The position numbers and the translations under genes are program-made. The notes under the pieces are model-generated. The model was not told the origin of the DNA. It did not search any database and saw only the letters and a program-made list of their open reading frames with translations. DNA of 64,000 bases from Hymenobacter sp. BT188 (lineage in GTDB: Bacteria; Bacteroidota; Bacteroidia; Cytophagales; Hymenobacteraceae). Within the stretch, counting starts at the first letter, position 1. Each line of letters opens with the position of its first letter. The stretch is taken from assembly GCF_014333585.1 (NCBI RefSeq), contig NZ_JACSCW010000001.1, positions 310,001 to 374,000 on the forward strand, written 5' to 3'. Positions 51,109 through 60,179 of the stretch are shown piece after piece.

Positions 51109-51145
51109 AAAAAGCCCCCCAGAAGTTTTCTGGGGGGCTTTTTTT
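51109..51145. terminator. Bidirectional terminator from two inverted GGGGGGC motifs
   Basis: AAAAAGCCCCCCAGAA pairs with TTCTGGGGGGCTTTTT around a short loop, right after the first rtcB stop codon. Transcription of the second rtcB therefore probably starts anew. Confidence 0.92.
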
Positions 51146-51155
51146 GTGATAGAAG

Positions 51156-51373
51156 GTCATGCAGGATACGTAGCTTATTAATCCGGGCACGAAGCATCTC
51201 ATTCGCTTCATCTGTCATCCTGAGGCACGAAGGGCCTTTTCACGTGTGAACAAATCATTCATCTGGCATAAGGTCCTTCGTGCCTCAGGATGACAACGAC
51301 TATTGGGGCCATTGCTCTGGGAATGTACTCGCTACACTCAGCACGCGAGATGCTTCACTGCGTTCTGCATGAC
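51156..51373. repeat. Palindromic GTCATGCAG element interrupted by a second palindrome
   Basis: Outer arms: GTCATGCAGGATACG...CGAAGCATCTC on the left and GAGATGCTTCACTGCGTTCTGCATGAC on the right. Inside, at 51214-51294, a second element with ends GTCATCCTGAGGCACGAAGG and CCTTCGTGCCTCAGGATGAC interrupts it. The nested layout shows a later insertion of one element into another, between the two rtcB genes. Confidence 0.75.
51214..51294. repeat. Inner palindromic element, GTCATCCTGAG subtype
   Basis: GTCATCCTGAGGCACGAAGG is exactly mirrored by CCTTCGTGCCTCAGGATGAC, with about 40 bases between. It belongs to the same class of short palindromes as the GTCATGCAGAG family but has its own arms, and it lies inside the element at 51156-51373. 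Confidence 0.78.
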
Positions 51374-51482
51374 GTTCTTACGAACACAAAACCTATTATA
51401 TCAACCTCGCCAAACGAAGCTCAACCATAACCTATAACCACCGATCAGCGCTACAACCGGGAACAACCCAACTTCCGCCATC

Positions 51483-52919
51483 ATGGCTAAAGCAACGAAC
51501 AAACTCCACAGCAAAGACCTGCGCCAAATCGGCTTTACCAACGACCAGCACATAAGCCTCGCCCTCGATATCCTCGACCAACGTGAGCTACGCCGACTTG
51601 ATAAAGGCAGCGCGCAAGCCTTGCTACAGGAAATAAAAAATGACCCGTTCAAGTACTTACGCGACGAAAACTGGCGGCCCCTCGCTGAGGAGCTCGTGCC
51701 CCAGCCGTCGCGCGATGTGGCCCTCAATCCCGAAATCAAAGACTATCGCCGCTATGGCGAGGCTTTTATTGAAGATGGCGCCCGCAAGCAGATGGACACC
51801 GCTATGCAGTTGCCCGTCACCATTGACGGAGCGCTAATGCCCGATGCTCACCAGGGCTACGGCCTGCCTATCGGTGGCGTGTTGGCGGTCGACAATGCGG
51901 TGATTCCCTACGGAGTGGGCATGGACATTGGCTGCCGGATGGCGCTGTCTATCTTCGACATGCCGGCCAGCTACCTGAACAAGCACAGCCAGGATTTGCG
52001 CAAGTTGCTGCTGGAGCACACCAAGTTTGGTAACAAAGAAGTATTCAAAAAGCCTTTCACCGACGACCCCATTTTCGAGCGGCCGGAGTTTCGCGAAATC
52101 GGCGTGGTGCGACAGAAGCGCGATTCAGCAATTTCTCAGATTGGCAGCTCCGGCTCGGGCAACCACTTTGTGGAGTTTGGGCTCGTAGATATTACCGATC
52201 CGAATAATGAAATGGGCGTGCCCATTGGGCAGTATGTCGGCTTACTATCGCACTCTGGCTCGCGGGGATTAGGTGCAGCGGTAGCGCAGCACTTTACGAA
52301 GGTAGCCATGGAAAAATGCCCCCTACCGTCCCAGGCGCGGCATTTGGCCTGGCTGTCGCTAGATTCGCAAGAAGGGCAGGAGTACTGGCGGGCCATGAAC
52401 TTGGCCGGTGACTATGCCTCGGCCTGCCACCACGATATTCACCGTCGCCTCAGCAAGGCCTTGGGTAATAAACCGCTGGCCCAAGTAGAGAATCACCACA
52501 ACTTTGCTTGGAAGGAAAAGCTGCCTGATGGCCGTGAAGCCATTGTGCACCGTAAGGGTGCCACGCCGGCTGGCAAAGGCGTGCTCGGCGTGATTCCTGG
52601 TTCTATGACGGCTCCTGGCTTCATCGTGCGGGGTCGGGGTGAAAGGGACTCGCTCCAGTCGGCATCACACGGGGCCGGACGTCGCCTCAGCCGCACTCAA
52701 GCAAAAGCACAAGTAGGAGAGGGCGATATGCGCCGCCAACTGCGCGACCACGGCGTAGAACTCATCGGCGGTGGCCTCGACGAAGCGCCTGCCGCCTACA
52801 AAGACATTCACCAAGTAATGGCTCACCAGCGCGATTTGGTAGATGTGTTGGGCACGTTCACACCTAAAGTTGTACGTATGGATGCGGGTGGAGGTAGAGG
52901 AAAAGGACGAGGGGAGTAG
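51483..52919 (+). CDS. rtcB: RtcB RNA ligase, second copy
   Basis: A 478-residue RtcB paralogue, similar over its whole length to the first copy. Active-site motifs are intact: GMDIGCRM, GSGNHFVEF, LLSHSGSRG, VENHHNFAW and SASHGAGRRLSR. The N-terminus (KDLRQIGFTNDQHISLAL) has the same extension, and the C-terminal tail is Gly/Arg/Lys-rich (GGGRGKGRGE), absent from copy one and likely RNA-binding. Two complete ligases beside a Ro60 gene suggest divided tasks, for instance repair versus processing. A single CTGGGGGGCTTTTT motif follows its stop codon directly at 52920. Confidence 0.95.
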   Translation: MAKATNKLHSKDLRQIGFTNDQHISLALDILDQRELRRLDKGSAQALLQEIKNDPFKYLRDENWRPLAEELVPQPSRDVALNPEIKDYRRYGEAFIEDGARKQMDTAMQLPVTIDGALMPDAHQGYGLPIGGVLAVDNAVIPYGVGMDIGCRMALSIFDMPASYLNKHSQDLRKLLLEHTKFGNKEVFKKPFTDDPIFERPEFREIGVVRQKRDSAISQIGSSGSGNHFVEFGLVDITDPNNEMGVPIGQYVGLLSHSGSRGLGAAVAQHFTKVAMEKCPLPSQARHLAWLSLDSQEGQEYWRAMNLAGDYASACHHDIHRRLSKALGNKPLAQVENHHNFAWKEKLPDGREAIVHRKGATPAGKGVLGVIPGSMTAPGFIVRGRGERDSLQSASHGAGRRLSRTQAKAQVGEGDMRRQLRDHGVELIGGGLDEAPAAYKDIHQVMAHQRDLVDVLGTFTPKVVRMDAGGGRGKGRGE

Positions 52920-53055
52920 CTGGGGGGCTTTTTGTAAAGTGTTTTTGGTCATGCTTGATCTGGCGTCCGCTGGTCGAACCATCTCTACTGAGTGCTGATC
53001 AATAATATTGCAACGAAGCAACTACGCCCACAAGGACCTGTTCAAGGAAGCCACC
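52920..53055. other. End of the rtcB locus with a half palindrome
   Basis: After the stop codon come CTGGGGGGCTTTTTG (52920) and, near 52948, GGTCATGCTTGATCTGG...ACCATCTCTAC, which resembles half of a GTCATGCTGAG-subtype element that has lost its mate. No gene seen. Confidence 0.45.
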
Positions 53056-53157
53056 GGCACACCGCCAGCAAGTGGCCGCTGAAGCAGGCTTTTCTCATTC
53101 GCCACTTCCGCCACGGTACTGAAGCCTGCTTCAGCGGCCACTTGCTGGCGGTGTGCC
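53056..53157. repeat. 36-bp perfect inverted repeat
   Basis: Bases 53056-53091 are exactly the inverted copy of 53122-53157 (outer end GGCACACCGCCAGCAAGTGG), with a 30-base spacer. The arms are GC-rich and could encode protein on either strand. It has no relation to the GTCATGCAGAG family. A decayed mobile element or a duplicated fragment of an old gene is possible; no transposase is seen. Confidence 0.75.
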
Positions 53158-53241
53158 AGGAAGATTTATGTCACCTCGACGTTTGGTTCCGCCCTGAAAA
53201 TCAGGCTCGTTTTATTTGTGCACCCGCTTAACTGGTTTGAA

Positions 53242-55923
53242 CTATACTGCGCTACTTGAGTTAACTAGCTTCCTCTCAATCTTTATAACAAAGAAAATTA
53301 AACTGCCTGCCGCAACCGAGACCAACAGATTCTCCATTGGTAAAGGCACCAACTTGAAAAAGCGCTCCATAAAAGGTACATAAATGACCATAAGCTGGAG
53401 TACAACAGTGGAAATGATGACCAAGACCATCAATGGGTTGGTTTTGATAGAGAAAGCCGAGTGGGCCGAGGAACGCAGGGCGAGCGCCTGGAAAACCTGG
53501 GCAAACCCTACCGTGGCAAAAATCATCGTTTGCCAAGTTAGGTCCTCTGGGTTCGCGGGGTTGTAGTAATATAAAGCCAGCCCCAGCGAAACGGCGGCTA
53601 TCGTTACTCCAACTATCCCTAAAGGGAGTATATCTCTCTTTCCCAGTGCCCCTTTGTGCGGGCTCCTGGGGGGCCTTCTCATCGTGTCCGCCTCCGCAGG
53701 TTCCGTTCCCAAGCCAAGCCCCAGCAAGCCGTCGGTCAACAGATTCAGCCATAACAGTTGCAGCGGCTGCAGGGCGATGATCATCCCAAAAAACGGCGCT
53801 CCCAGCATGATCAGGACTTTTCCGATGTTGCCTGCAAGGGAAAACCGGATGAACCGGAGTAAGTTGTCAAAAATTACCCGTCCTTCCTCCACGGCGGCCA
53901 CGATGGTGGCGAAGTTGTCGTCCAGCAGCACCATGTCGGCTGCTTCCTTAGCTACGTCAGTTCCGGTGATGCCCATGGCCACCCCAATGTCTGCTTTCTG
54001 CAGGGCCGGGGAGTCGTTCACCCCATCTCCCGTCATGGCTACCACTTCTCCTCTTTTCTGGAGGGCACTCACAATTCTTAGCTTGTCCTCCGGAGATACC
54101 CGTGCGTAGACCGCGGTTTTTTCTGCCAGCGCCACGAGCTCGTCCTCATCCGATTTTTGCAGCTTCTCCCCTGTAACGGCATCCGGATGATCCGTAAAAC
54201 GCAGGGCCCTACCGATAGCGACCGCTGTCAGGGGATGGTCGCCGGTGATCATAATCGGCCGGATACCAGCCAATTTACAGTTTTCAACCGCTGCCTTTAC
54301 TTCCTCACGAGGAGGATCAATCATGCCGACCAGGCCGATAAAGGTAAGCCCCTGCTCCATGGCCGCACCATCATTGACCGAATTCAGCAGGCGTAAGGCC
54401 AGACCCAGCACCCGGATGCCGTTTTGAGCCAGTTTTGTATTCGCCTCCAGGATCCTTTTCCTCCAGGCTGCATCAAGCGGCACCTGCTCCCCGTTCACCC
54501 ATACCGCCTCAGCAACCATCAACAGGGAATCGGGAGCACCTTTGGCGCAGAGCAGGAATGACGTTTCGCTTAGGTCAGGAAAATAACCCGGCAGCGGCCT
54601 CATTACTTGATGAATGGTGGACATTCTCTTTCTGTCACTGTCAAAGGGTAGCTCGTCAACCCTTGGCAGGGTCTCACGCAGGTCTTCTTGATAGATGCCT
54701 CTTTTGGCTCCCGCCACCAACAAAGCTGTTTCTGTGGGATCCCCGATCACCTGCTCAGAACCAGCATCCCCTACTTTATGCAGGGAAGCATCGTTGCAAA
54801 GCACGGATATAGCGAGCGCCAAGTCGAGGGCTGATGCTGCCTGGCCACCTGTTTCCCTGTCAGTTCCTGGTTCAAACGAAACCGTCTGCCCCGGCAGGTC
54901 TACCACCATAACCGTCATCTTATTTTGGGTGAGGGTACCCGTCTTGTCAGAGCAAATCACGGTGACGGAGCCAAGAGTCTCCACAGCGGGAAGCTTCCGA
55001 ATGAGGGCGTTTCGCCGCAGCATCCGTTGCCCGCCCAACGCCAAAGTGATAGTGACCACCGCGGGCAATCCCTCGGGAACCACGGCCACGGCCACACTGA
55101 CAGCCGTCAGGAACATATCAGCGGCGGACTCCCCTAAAAGGACGCCCATCACCAAAATCAGGGCGGCAGCGCCCACCCCGAACAGGGCCAGCGTCTTGCC
55201 CAGCTTGTCCAGCTTTTCCTGTAGAGGTGTTTGACCTGCCTCAACGGTTCCCAGCAGGTTGGCTATCTTCCCTAATTCTGTTTCCATACCGGTGGCGACA
55301 GCGATTCCCACGCCTCTCCCGTAGGTGACCACCGTCCCTAGGTAAGCCATGTTGCGGCGGTCACCAATCGGCATATCCTTCTGCACCAGAGGGGCGGCGT
55401 CTTTCTCCACGGGCTCTGACTCTCCTGTCAGGGCTGCCTCTTGGACTTTCAGGCTGAAGGCATCCAGAACCCGGAGGTCGGCAGGCACCACATTGCCCGC
55501 CTCAAGCTCCACGACATCCCCCGGCACAATCTCCTTGGCTGGGATCTCCCGCACGGTTCCTTCTCTTCTCACCCTCACTGTGGGGATGATCATGCGGTTT
55601 AGGGCCGCCATGGCGCGCTCCGCCCGATACTCCTGGAAAAAGCCGAGCAAGCCAAAAAGAAGCACAATGGCCAATATAGCAACCGCCTCAGTGGTCTTGC
55701 CCAGAAAGAAGGAAAGCAGCGCCGCGACAAGCAGGATAAGCACCATAGTTTCTGCGAACTGCCGCAAAAGCATTTTAAAAGGGCTTTTCTGCCTCTTTTT
55801 AGCCAGCGCATTGGGGCCGTGCTGCGTCAGACGTATAGCAGCCTCCGCATCCGTGAGGCCTTTAGCCAATGAGCCGAGGTCGGATAAAACGTCTTCTCTG
55901 GGTTTTATGTGCCACTCGCTCAT
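53242..55923 (-). CDS. Cation-transporting P-type ATPase, Ca2+-ATPase-like
   Basis: An 893-residue P2-type ATPase. The start is set at 55923 (MSEWHIKPREDVLSDLGS). The phosphorylation site is Asp326 in DKTGTLT, the actuator has LTGES, the ATP-binding domain has CAKGAPD, and the hinge is MTGDGVNDSPALQKADIGVAMG. Helix 4 has PEGLP, the pattern of Ca2+-type pumps, with further ion-binding residues in NLLTDGLLGL. Ten membrane helices are expected. It probably removes Ca2+ or another cation from the cytoplasm. It lies convergent to the second rtcB and has no partner genes. Confidence 0.92.
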   Translation of the reverse strand: MSEWHIKPREDVLSDLGSLAKGLTDAEAAIRLTQHGPNALAKKRQKSPFKMLLRQFAETMVLILLVAALLSFFLGKTTEAVAILAIVLLFGLLGFFQEYRAERAMAALNRMIIPTVRVRREGTVREIPAKEIVPGDVVELEAGNVVPADLRVLDAFSLKVQEAALTGESEPVEKDAAPLVQKDMPIGDRRNMAYLGTVVTYGRGVGIAVATGMETELGKIANLLGTVEAGQTPLQEKLDKLGKTLALFGVGAAALILVMGVLLGESAADMFLTAVSVAVAVVPEGLPAVVTITLALGGQRMLRRNALIRKLPAVETLGSVTVICSDKTGTLTQNKMTVMVVDLPGQTVSFEPGTDRETGGQAASALDLALAISVLCNDASLHKVGDAGSEQVIGDPTETALLVAGAKRGIYQEDLRETLPRVDELPFDSDRKRMSTIHQVMRPLPGYFPDLSETSFLLCAKGAPDSLLMVAEAVWVNGEQVPLDAAWRKRILEANTKLAQNGIRVLGLALRLLNSVNDGAAMEQGLTFIGLVGMIDPPREEVKAAVENCKLAGIRPIMITGDHPLTAVAIGRALRFTDHPDAVTGEKLQKSDEDELVALAEKTAVYARVSPEDKLRIVSALQKRGEVVAMTGDGVNDSPALQKADIGVAMGITGTDVAKEAADMVLLDDNFATIVAAVEEGRVIFDNLLRFIRFSLAGNIGKVLIMLGAPFFGMIIALQPLQLLWLNLLTDGLLGLGLGTEPAEADTMRRPPRSPHKGALGKRDILPLGIVGVTIAAVSLGLALYYYNPANPEDLTWQTMIFATVGFAQVFQALALRSSAHSAFSIKTNPLMVLVIISTVVLQLMVIYVPFMERFFKLVPLPMENLLVSVAAGSLIFFVIKIERKLVNSSSAV

Positions 55924-56317
55924 CCTGCTATACAAATGGGTCTTACTAAATATATTCACTTTTGAGGTGATCTAGTCAGGCCGGACAGAGTGGAGTAGTT
56001 AGAAATTAACTCTCGGGTATTGGTTTAAACGAGGATGATTTGACGATTATGCTCGTCTATACAGACAGAAGTTACGTATTTCAAACGCTATGTATGCTGA
56101 TAGTTAATGGTTTGCATTGAACCTAATATTTTTATAGATCGACTGATAATCAGTTGGTTAGCCCTTCGCCTGAGTGGCTTGTAACAAGGGAGAACTATCT
56201 GGTATTTTAGCTCCTCCGTAGCAACCCCAACTGCCAAAAACGAGTACGGCTGAACTTGTCTTAGTGCGGTCAGCTTTGGCTACGAACACTAATAGACTCT
56301 ACTAAACACCTACTACT
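55924..56317. other. Intergenic stretch between the P-ATPase and the SDR gene
   Basis: About 390 bases that must hold the promoters of the two divergent genes. A sequence CTGATAATCAGTTGGTTAG near 56150 recalls a tRNA D-arm, but no cloverleaf can be formed. No element matching TAnnTTTG was found with proper spacing. Confidence 0.4.
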
Positions 56318-57133
56318 ATGGCTTCATCTTCTACCAAACGCTTAGCTAATCAAGTAGCGATAGTAACAGGCGCCAGTTCAGGTATTGGCACGGGGGTAGC
56401 CGTAGCCCTGGCCGAAGCGGGCGCAACCGTCGTGGTCAACTATCATAGTGATGCTGAAGAGGCTGAAAAGGTAGTGGCGCACATCAAAGAAAAGGGCGGA
56501 AAGGCTGTTGCCTTCAAAGCCGATGTGAGCAAGGAAAACCAAGTGCAGGAGATGTTTCGGCAGACCATTGAGCAGTTTGGGACGCTACATATTTTGGTAG
56601 CCAACTCCGGTATCCAGCAGGATGCAACGCTGGTAGATATGACCCTTGATCAATGGCAAAAGGTAATTGACGTGAACCTGACGGGCCAGTTTCTTTGCGC
56701 TCGGGAAGCGGCGCGTGAGTTTATCAAGCGCGGTGTGCAGCAGGACGTATCCAGGGCTGCCGGCAAGATTATCTGCATGAGCTCGGTGCATGAAACCATT
56801 CCGTGGGCGGGCCACGTAAACTACGCCGCATCGAAAGGCGGCCTGATGCTGCTTATGAAAAGCATGGCCCAGGAACTGGCACCGCACAAAATACGGGTGA
56901 ACAGTATTGCACCGGGCGCCATCAAAACGCCCATCAACAACGAAGCCTGGGAAACGCCCGATGCGGCGCGCAAGCTGCTGGAGCTCATTCCGTATGGTCG
57001 TATCGGAGAGGTGGAGGATATTGGGCGCGTGGCCGCTTGGCTGGCCTCCGATGAAGCTGATTATGTCCATGGCACCACCCTATACGTAGATGGTGGCATG
57101 ACCCTGTATCCGGGCTTTGCCGACAACGGGTAA
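56318..57133 (+). CDS. Short-chain dehydrogenase, glucose 1-dehydrogenase-like
   Basis: A 271-residue SDR. The cofactor site is TGASSGIGTGVAVALAEAGA, followed by NYHSDAEEAEKV, the Asn of the NNAG-equivalent (VANSGI), the catalytic Ser in MSSVHE, and YAASKGG (Tyr and Lys). The C-terminal VHGTTLYVDGGMTLYPGF is typical of glucose 1-dehydrogenase. NADPH is the likely cofactor. The GH63-like glycosidase follows on the same strand at 147 bases, so the pair may work on glucose-containing compounds. Confidence 0.9.
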   Translation: MASSSTKRLANQVAIVTGASSGIGTGVAVALAEAGATVVVNYHSDAEEAEKVVAHIKEKGGKAVAFKADVSKENQVQEMFRQTIEQFGTLHILVANSGIQQDATLVDMTLDQWQKVIDVNLTGQFLCAREAAREFIKRGVQQDVSRAAGKIICMSSVHETIPWAGHVNYAASKGGLMLLMKSMAQELAPHKIRVNSIAPGAIKTPINNEAWETPDAARKLLELIPYGRIGEVEDIGRVAAWLASDEADYVHGTTLYVDGGMTLYPGFADNG

Positions 57134-57280
57134 CAAGGCGAAATGCGGTAGCTGGTCGGGGCTGGAGCCAGACAATTGTAATAGCCCATCCCGACGAGAA
57201 TAAGCCACCAAAGCTTGCGTTTTAGCCATGCCCAACACTACTTTTTAGCCGGGCAAACAGGTCCGTGCTACAACACACTT

Positions 57281-59905
57281 ATGACGCAAGAACAAGTACG
57301 CTTAGCTGAGTCAAACGCTCAAAATACCGTCTGGAAGAAGTTTGGACCTTACCTCACCGAGCGGCAATGGGGCACCGTCCGTGAAGACTATAGCGCCAAC
57401 GGTAATGCTTGGGAGTATATCACCCACGACCTGGCGCGTAGTTACGCTTACCGCTGGGGCGAAGAAGGCCTAGGGGGCATTTCTGACCACCGCCAGCGTC
57501 TGTGCTTCTCGGTGGCCCTTTGGAATGGGGCCGACGGCATCCTAAAAGAGCGCCTATTTGGGCTGACCAACGGCCAGGGCAACCACGGCGAGGACGTGAA
57601 GGAGTATTATTACTACCTCGATAGCACGCCCACGCACTCCTATATGAAGATGCTGTATAAGTATCCGCAGCAGGAGTTTCCGTACGTGAACCTAGTGGAG
57701 GAAAGTGCCAAGCGCACCCGCGATGAGCCCGAATACGAGCTGCACGATACCGGCATCTTCGAGGACAACCGCTATTTTGATGTGTACATCGAATATGCCA
57801 AGGCCGGAATCGATGATATTCTGATTCAGATAACGGTGCACAACCGGGGGGCAAAATTGGCCCCCATTATGGTGTTGCCGCAGGTGTGGTTTCGCAATAC
57901 CTGGTCGTGGGGCCACGACTCCTACCGGCCACATCTGCGCACTCCTGAGCCCGGCATGGTGCAGATTGACCATAAGGAGATGGGCACCTATCAGCTTTAT
58001 TGCGACCAGAATCCGCCCTTGCTTTTCTGTGATAATGACACAAACGGCGAACGACTTTACAACTTGCCGGCCGATGGCTTATTCTTTAAAGATGGCATCA
58101 ACAATTATGTCATCAATGGCAAGCTAGACGCCATCAATCCCTCTCAAACCGGCACCAAAGCCGCCGCCCAATACACGCTGCACATCCCGCCGGGCGAATC
58201 GCGGTCGGTGCGACTGCGCCTGAGTCAGGCCACGCTGCATGCTCCATTCGCTGATTTTACCGAAATATTTGCCGCCCGTCAGCAGGAGGCCGATGAGTTT
58301 TATAACCGTGTTCAGGAGAAAGTAAAAGACCCTGATGCGCGCAATATTCAGCGGCAGGCCTTTGCTGGCATGCTCTGGAGCAAGCAGTTTTACTACTATG
58401 ATATGGCCCAGTGGATCGATGGCGACCCGCTGATGCAAGCGCCACCGAATGAGCGGCGCACGGGCCGCAACAGCAACTGGCGCCACCTCTACAACGACGA
58501 CATCATCTCGATGCCGGACAAGTGGGAGTACCCCTGGTATGCGGCCTGGGACCTCGCTTTTCACTGCATCCCGCTGGCCATGGTCGATGCGCAGTTTGCC
58601 AAGCACCAGCTACGCCTGCTCACCCGCGACTGGTACATGCACCCCAACGGCCAGCTGCCGGCCTACGAGTGGAACCTGAGCGACGTGAACCCGCCTGTTC
58701 ACGCCTGGGCCACCTGGCGCGTGTATCAGATGGATAAAGAGCAAAATGGCGGTAAGGGCGATACCCACTTTCTTGAGTCGGTCTATCATAAGCTGACGCT
58801 CAACTTTACCTGGTGGGTAAACCACAAAGACAAAAGCAACCGCAACATCTTCGAGGGGGGCTTTTTGGGGCTGGATAATATTGGGGTCTTCGACCGCTCA
58901 GCCCCGCTGCCCACCGGCGGCACCATTGAGCAATCGGATGGTACAAGCTGGATGGCTATGTACGCGCTCAATCTCATGCGCATCGCACTGGAGCTGGCCC
59001 AGACAAACCCCGTGTATCAGGATATTGCGAGCAAATTCTTCGAGCACTTCCTCTACATCGTGGAGGCCATGACCCGGAGCGGCGACGGCGCATTCAACCT
59101 CTGGGACGAAGAGGACGAGTTTTACTACGACGTGCTCCATACGCCCGATAATACGCGCACCAAGCTCAAAGTGCGTTCTATTGTGGGTTTGATTCCCTTG
59201 TTTGCGGTAGAAGTGCTGGACGACGAGCTGCTAAAGGCTATGCCCGATTTTACGCGCCGTCTGCGCTGGATGCTCGACAATCGGCCCCAACTGGCGGAGC
59301 TCGTATCGCGGTGGTTGGAGCCAGGAAAAGGCGACCGGCATCTGCTGTCTTTGCTACGTAGTCATCGCCTTAAGTGCTTGCTCCGCCGCATGCTGGACGA
59401 AGCTGAATTCTTATCAGAATTTGGAGTGAGGGCTATGTCGCGCTATCATCTGAAGAATCCCTATGTGTTCCCCACACCCGAAGCCAACTTCATTGTTAGC
59501 TATGTGCCGGGGGAGGCAGAGTCCAGCATGTTTGGGGGTAACTCTAACTGGCGCGGACCTATCTGGTTTCCGATTAACTACCTGATTATTGAGTCGCTGG
59601 AGAAGTTTTATACCTACTACGGCGACTCGCTGAAAGTAGAATACCCAACGGGCTCCGGCGAGCTGCGCAACCTCCGCGATATTGCCGCCGCCTTGTCAGA
59701 GCGCCTGACCAAGCTCTTTCTGAAAGATAAAAACGGCCACCGACCTGCTTTCGGCCCCTCCGAGCTGCTGCAAACAGATCCTCATTTCAAAGACAATCTT
59801 CTCTTTCACGAGTATTTCCACGGCGACGACGGCCACGGCATGGGCGCCAACCACCAAACCGGCTGGACTGGACTGATTGTGCGCCTGTTGCAGCCACAGT
59901 CTTAA
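57281..59905 (+). CDS. MGH1-like / GH63-type glycoside hydrolase
   Basis: An 874-residue cytoplasmic protein. The start is set at 57281 ([15 protein letters not shown]). The N-terminal part is a beta-sandwich domain ([18 protein letters not shown]), and residues about 380-874 form an (alpha/alpha)6 barrel with conserved elements [20 protein letters not shown] (catalytic Asp region), [18 protein letters not shown] and [10 protein letters not shown]. The family includes mannosylglycerate and glucosylglycerate hydrolases and processing glucosidases, so release of glucose or mannose from a small compatible solute is plausible. Confidence 0.85.
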   Translation: MTQEQVRLAESNAQNTVWKKFGPYLTERQWGTVREDYSANGNAWEYITHDLARSYAYRWGEEGLGGISDHRQRLCFSVALWNGADGILKERLFGLTNGQGNHGEDVKEYYYYLDSTPTHSYMKMLYKYPQQEFPYVNLVEESAKRTRDEPEYELHDTGIFEDNRYFDVYIEYAKAGIDDILIQITVHNRGAKLAPIMVLPQVWFRNTWSWGHDSYRPHLRTPEPGMVQIDHKEMGTYQLYCDQNPPLLFCDNDTNGERLYNLPADGLFFKDGINNYVINGKLDAINPSQTGTKAAAQYTLHIPPGESRSVRLRLSQATLHAPFADFTEIFAARQQEADEFYNRVQEKVKDPDARNIQRQAFAGMLWSKQFYYYDMAQWIDGDPLMQAPPNERRTGRNSNWRHLYNDDIISMPDKWEYPWYAAWDLAFHCIPLAMVDAQFAKHQLRLLTRDWYMHPNGQLPAYEWNLSDVNPPVHAWATWRVYQMDKEQNGGKGDTHFLESVYHKLTLNFTWWVNHKDKSNRNIFEGGFLGLDNIGVFDRSAPLPTGGTIEQSDGTSWMAMYALNLMRIALELAQTNPVYQDIASKFFEHFLYIVEAMTRSGDGAFNLWDEEDEFYYDVLHTPDNTRTKLKVRSIVGLIPLFAVEVLDDELLKAMPDFTRRLRWMLDNRPQLAELVSRWLEPGKGDRHLLSLLRSHRLKCLLRRMLDEAEFLSEFGVRAMSRYHLKNPYVFPTPEANFIVSYVPGEAESSMFGGNSNWRGPIWFPINYLIIESLEKFYTYYGDSLKVEYPTGSGELRNLRDIAAALSERLTKLFLKDKNGHRPAFGPSELLQTDPHFKDNLLFHEYFHGDDGHGMGANHQTGWTGLIVRLLQPQS

Positions 59906-59954
59906 GACGTTCAGTGGTACTTACTGAATTGTAATTACTGGATTAACTCACCAA

Positions 59955-60055
59955 CCGTCATGCAGAGGCGGAGCCGAAGCATCTCGCGTGCTGATGTTGG
60001 ATTACTAATCCAACATCAGCACGCGAGATGCTTCGGCTCCGCCTCTGCATGACGG
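59955..60055. repeat. Perfect 50-bp palindromic element (GTCATGCAGAG family)
   Basis: Bases 59955-60004 are the exact inverted copy of 60006-60055, with a single base between them. The arms read CCGTCATGCAGAGGCGGAGC outward and CTGATGTTGGATTA inward. All other copies in the window have diverged arms, so this copy is recent or has been repaired by gene conversion. It lies between the glycosidase and the CocE-type gene and is long enough to form a cruciform. Confidence 0.92.
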
Positions 60056-60179
60056 TTTATAGAGGTTTGTTATCAGATCAAGACATCAAGAAAGTGATTA
60101 ACGACGATGTCAGACACCTGTTGAGCATTTTATTGCCTACTATTGAAACAGCATTCCTCCGTTTCACCTGCTTTATAAG

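Noticed and set aside
53007..53231. 79-codon plus-strand frame across the 36-bp inverted repeat
   Set aside because: Much of the frame consists of the two inverted arms read once in each direction; a protein is unlikely, though a relic of a gene cannot be excluded.
56145..56175. D-arm-like string near a gene start, possible tRNA or attachment site
   Set aside because: No T-arm, anticodon or acceptor partner could be found, and no integrase is nearby.
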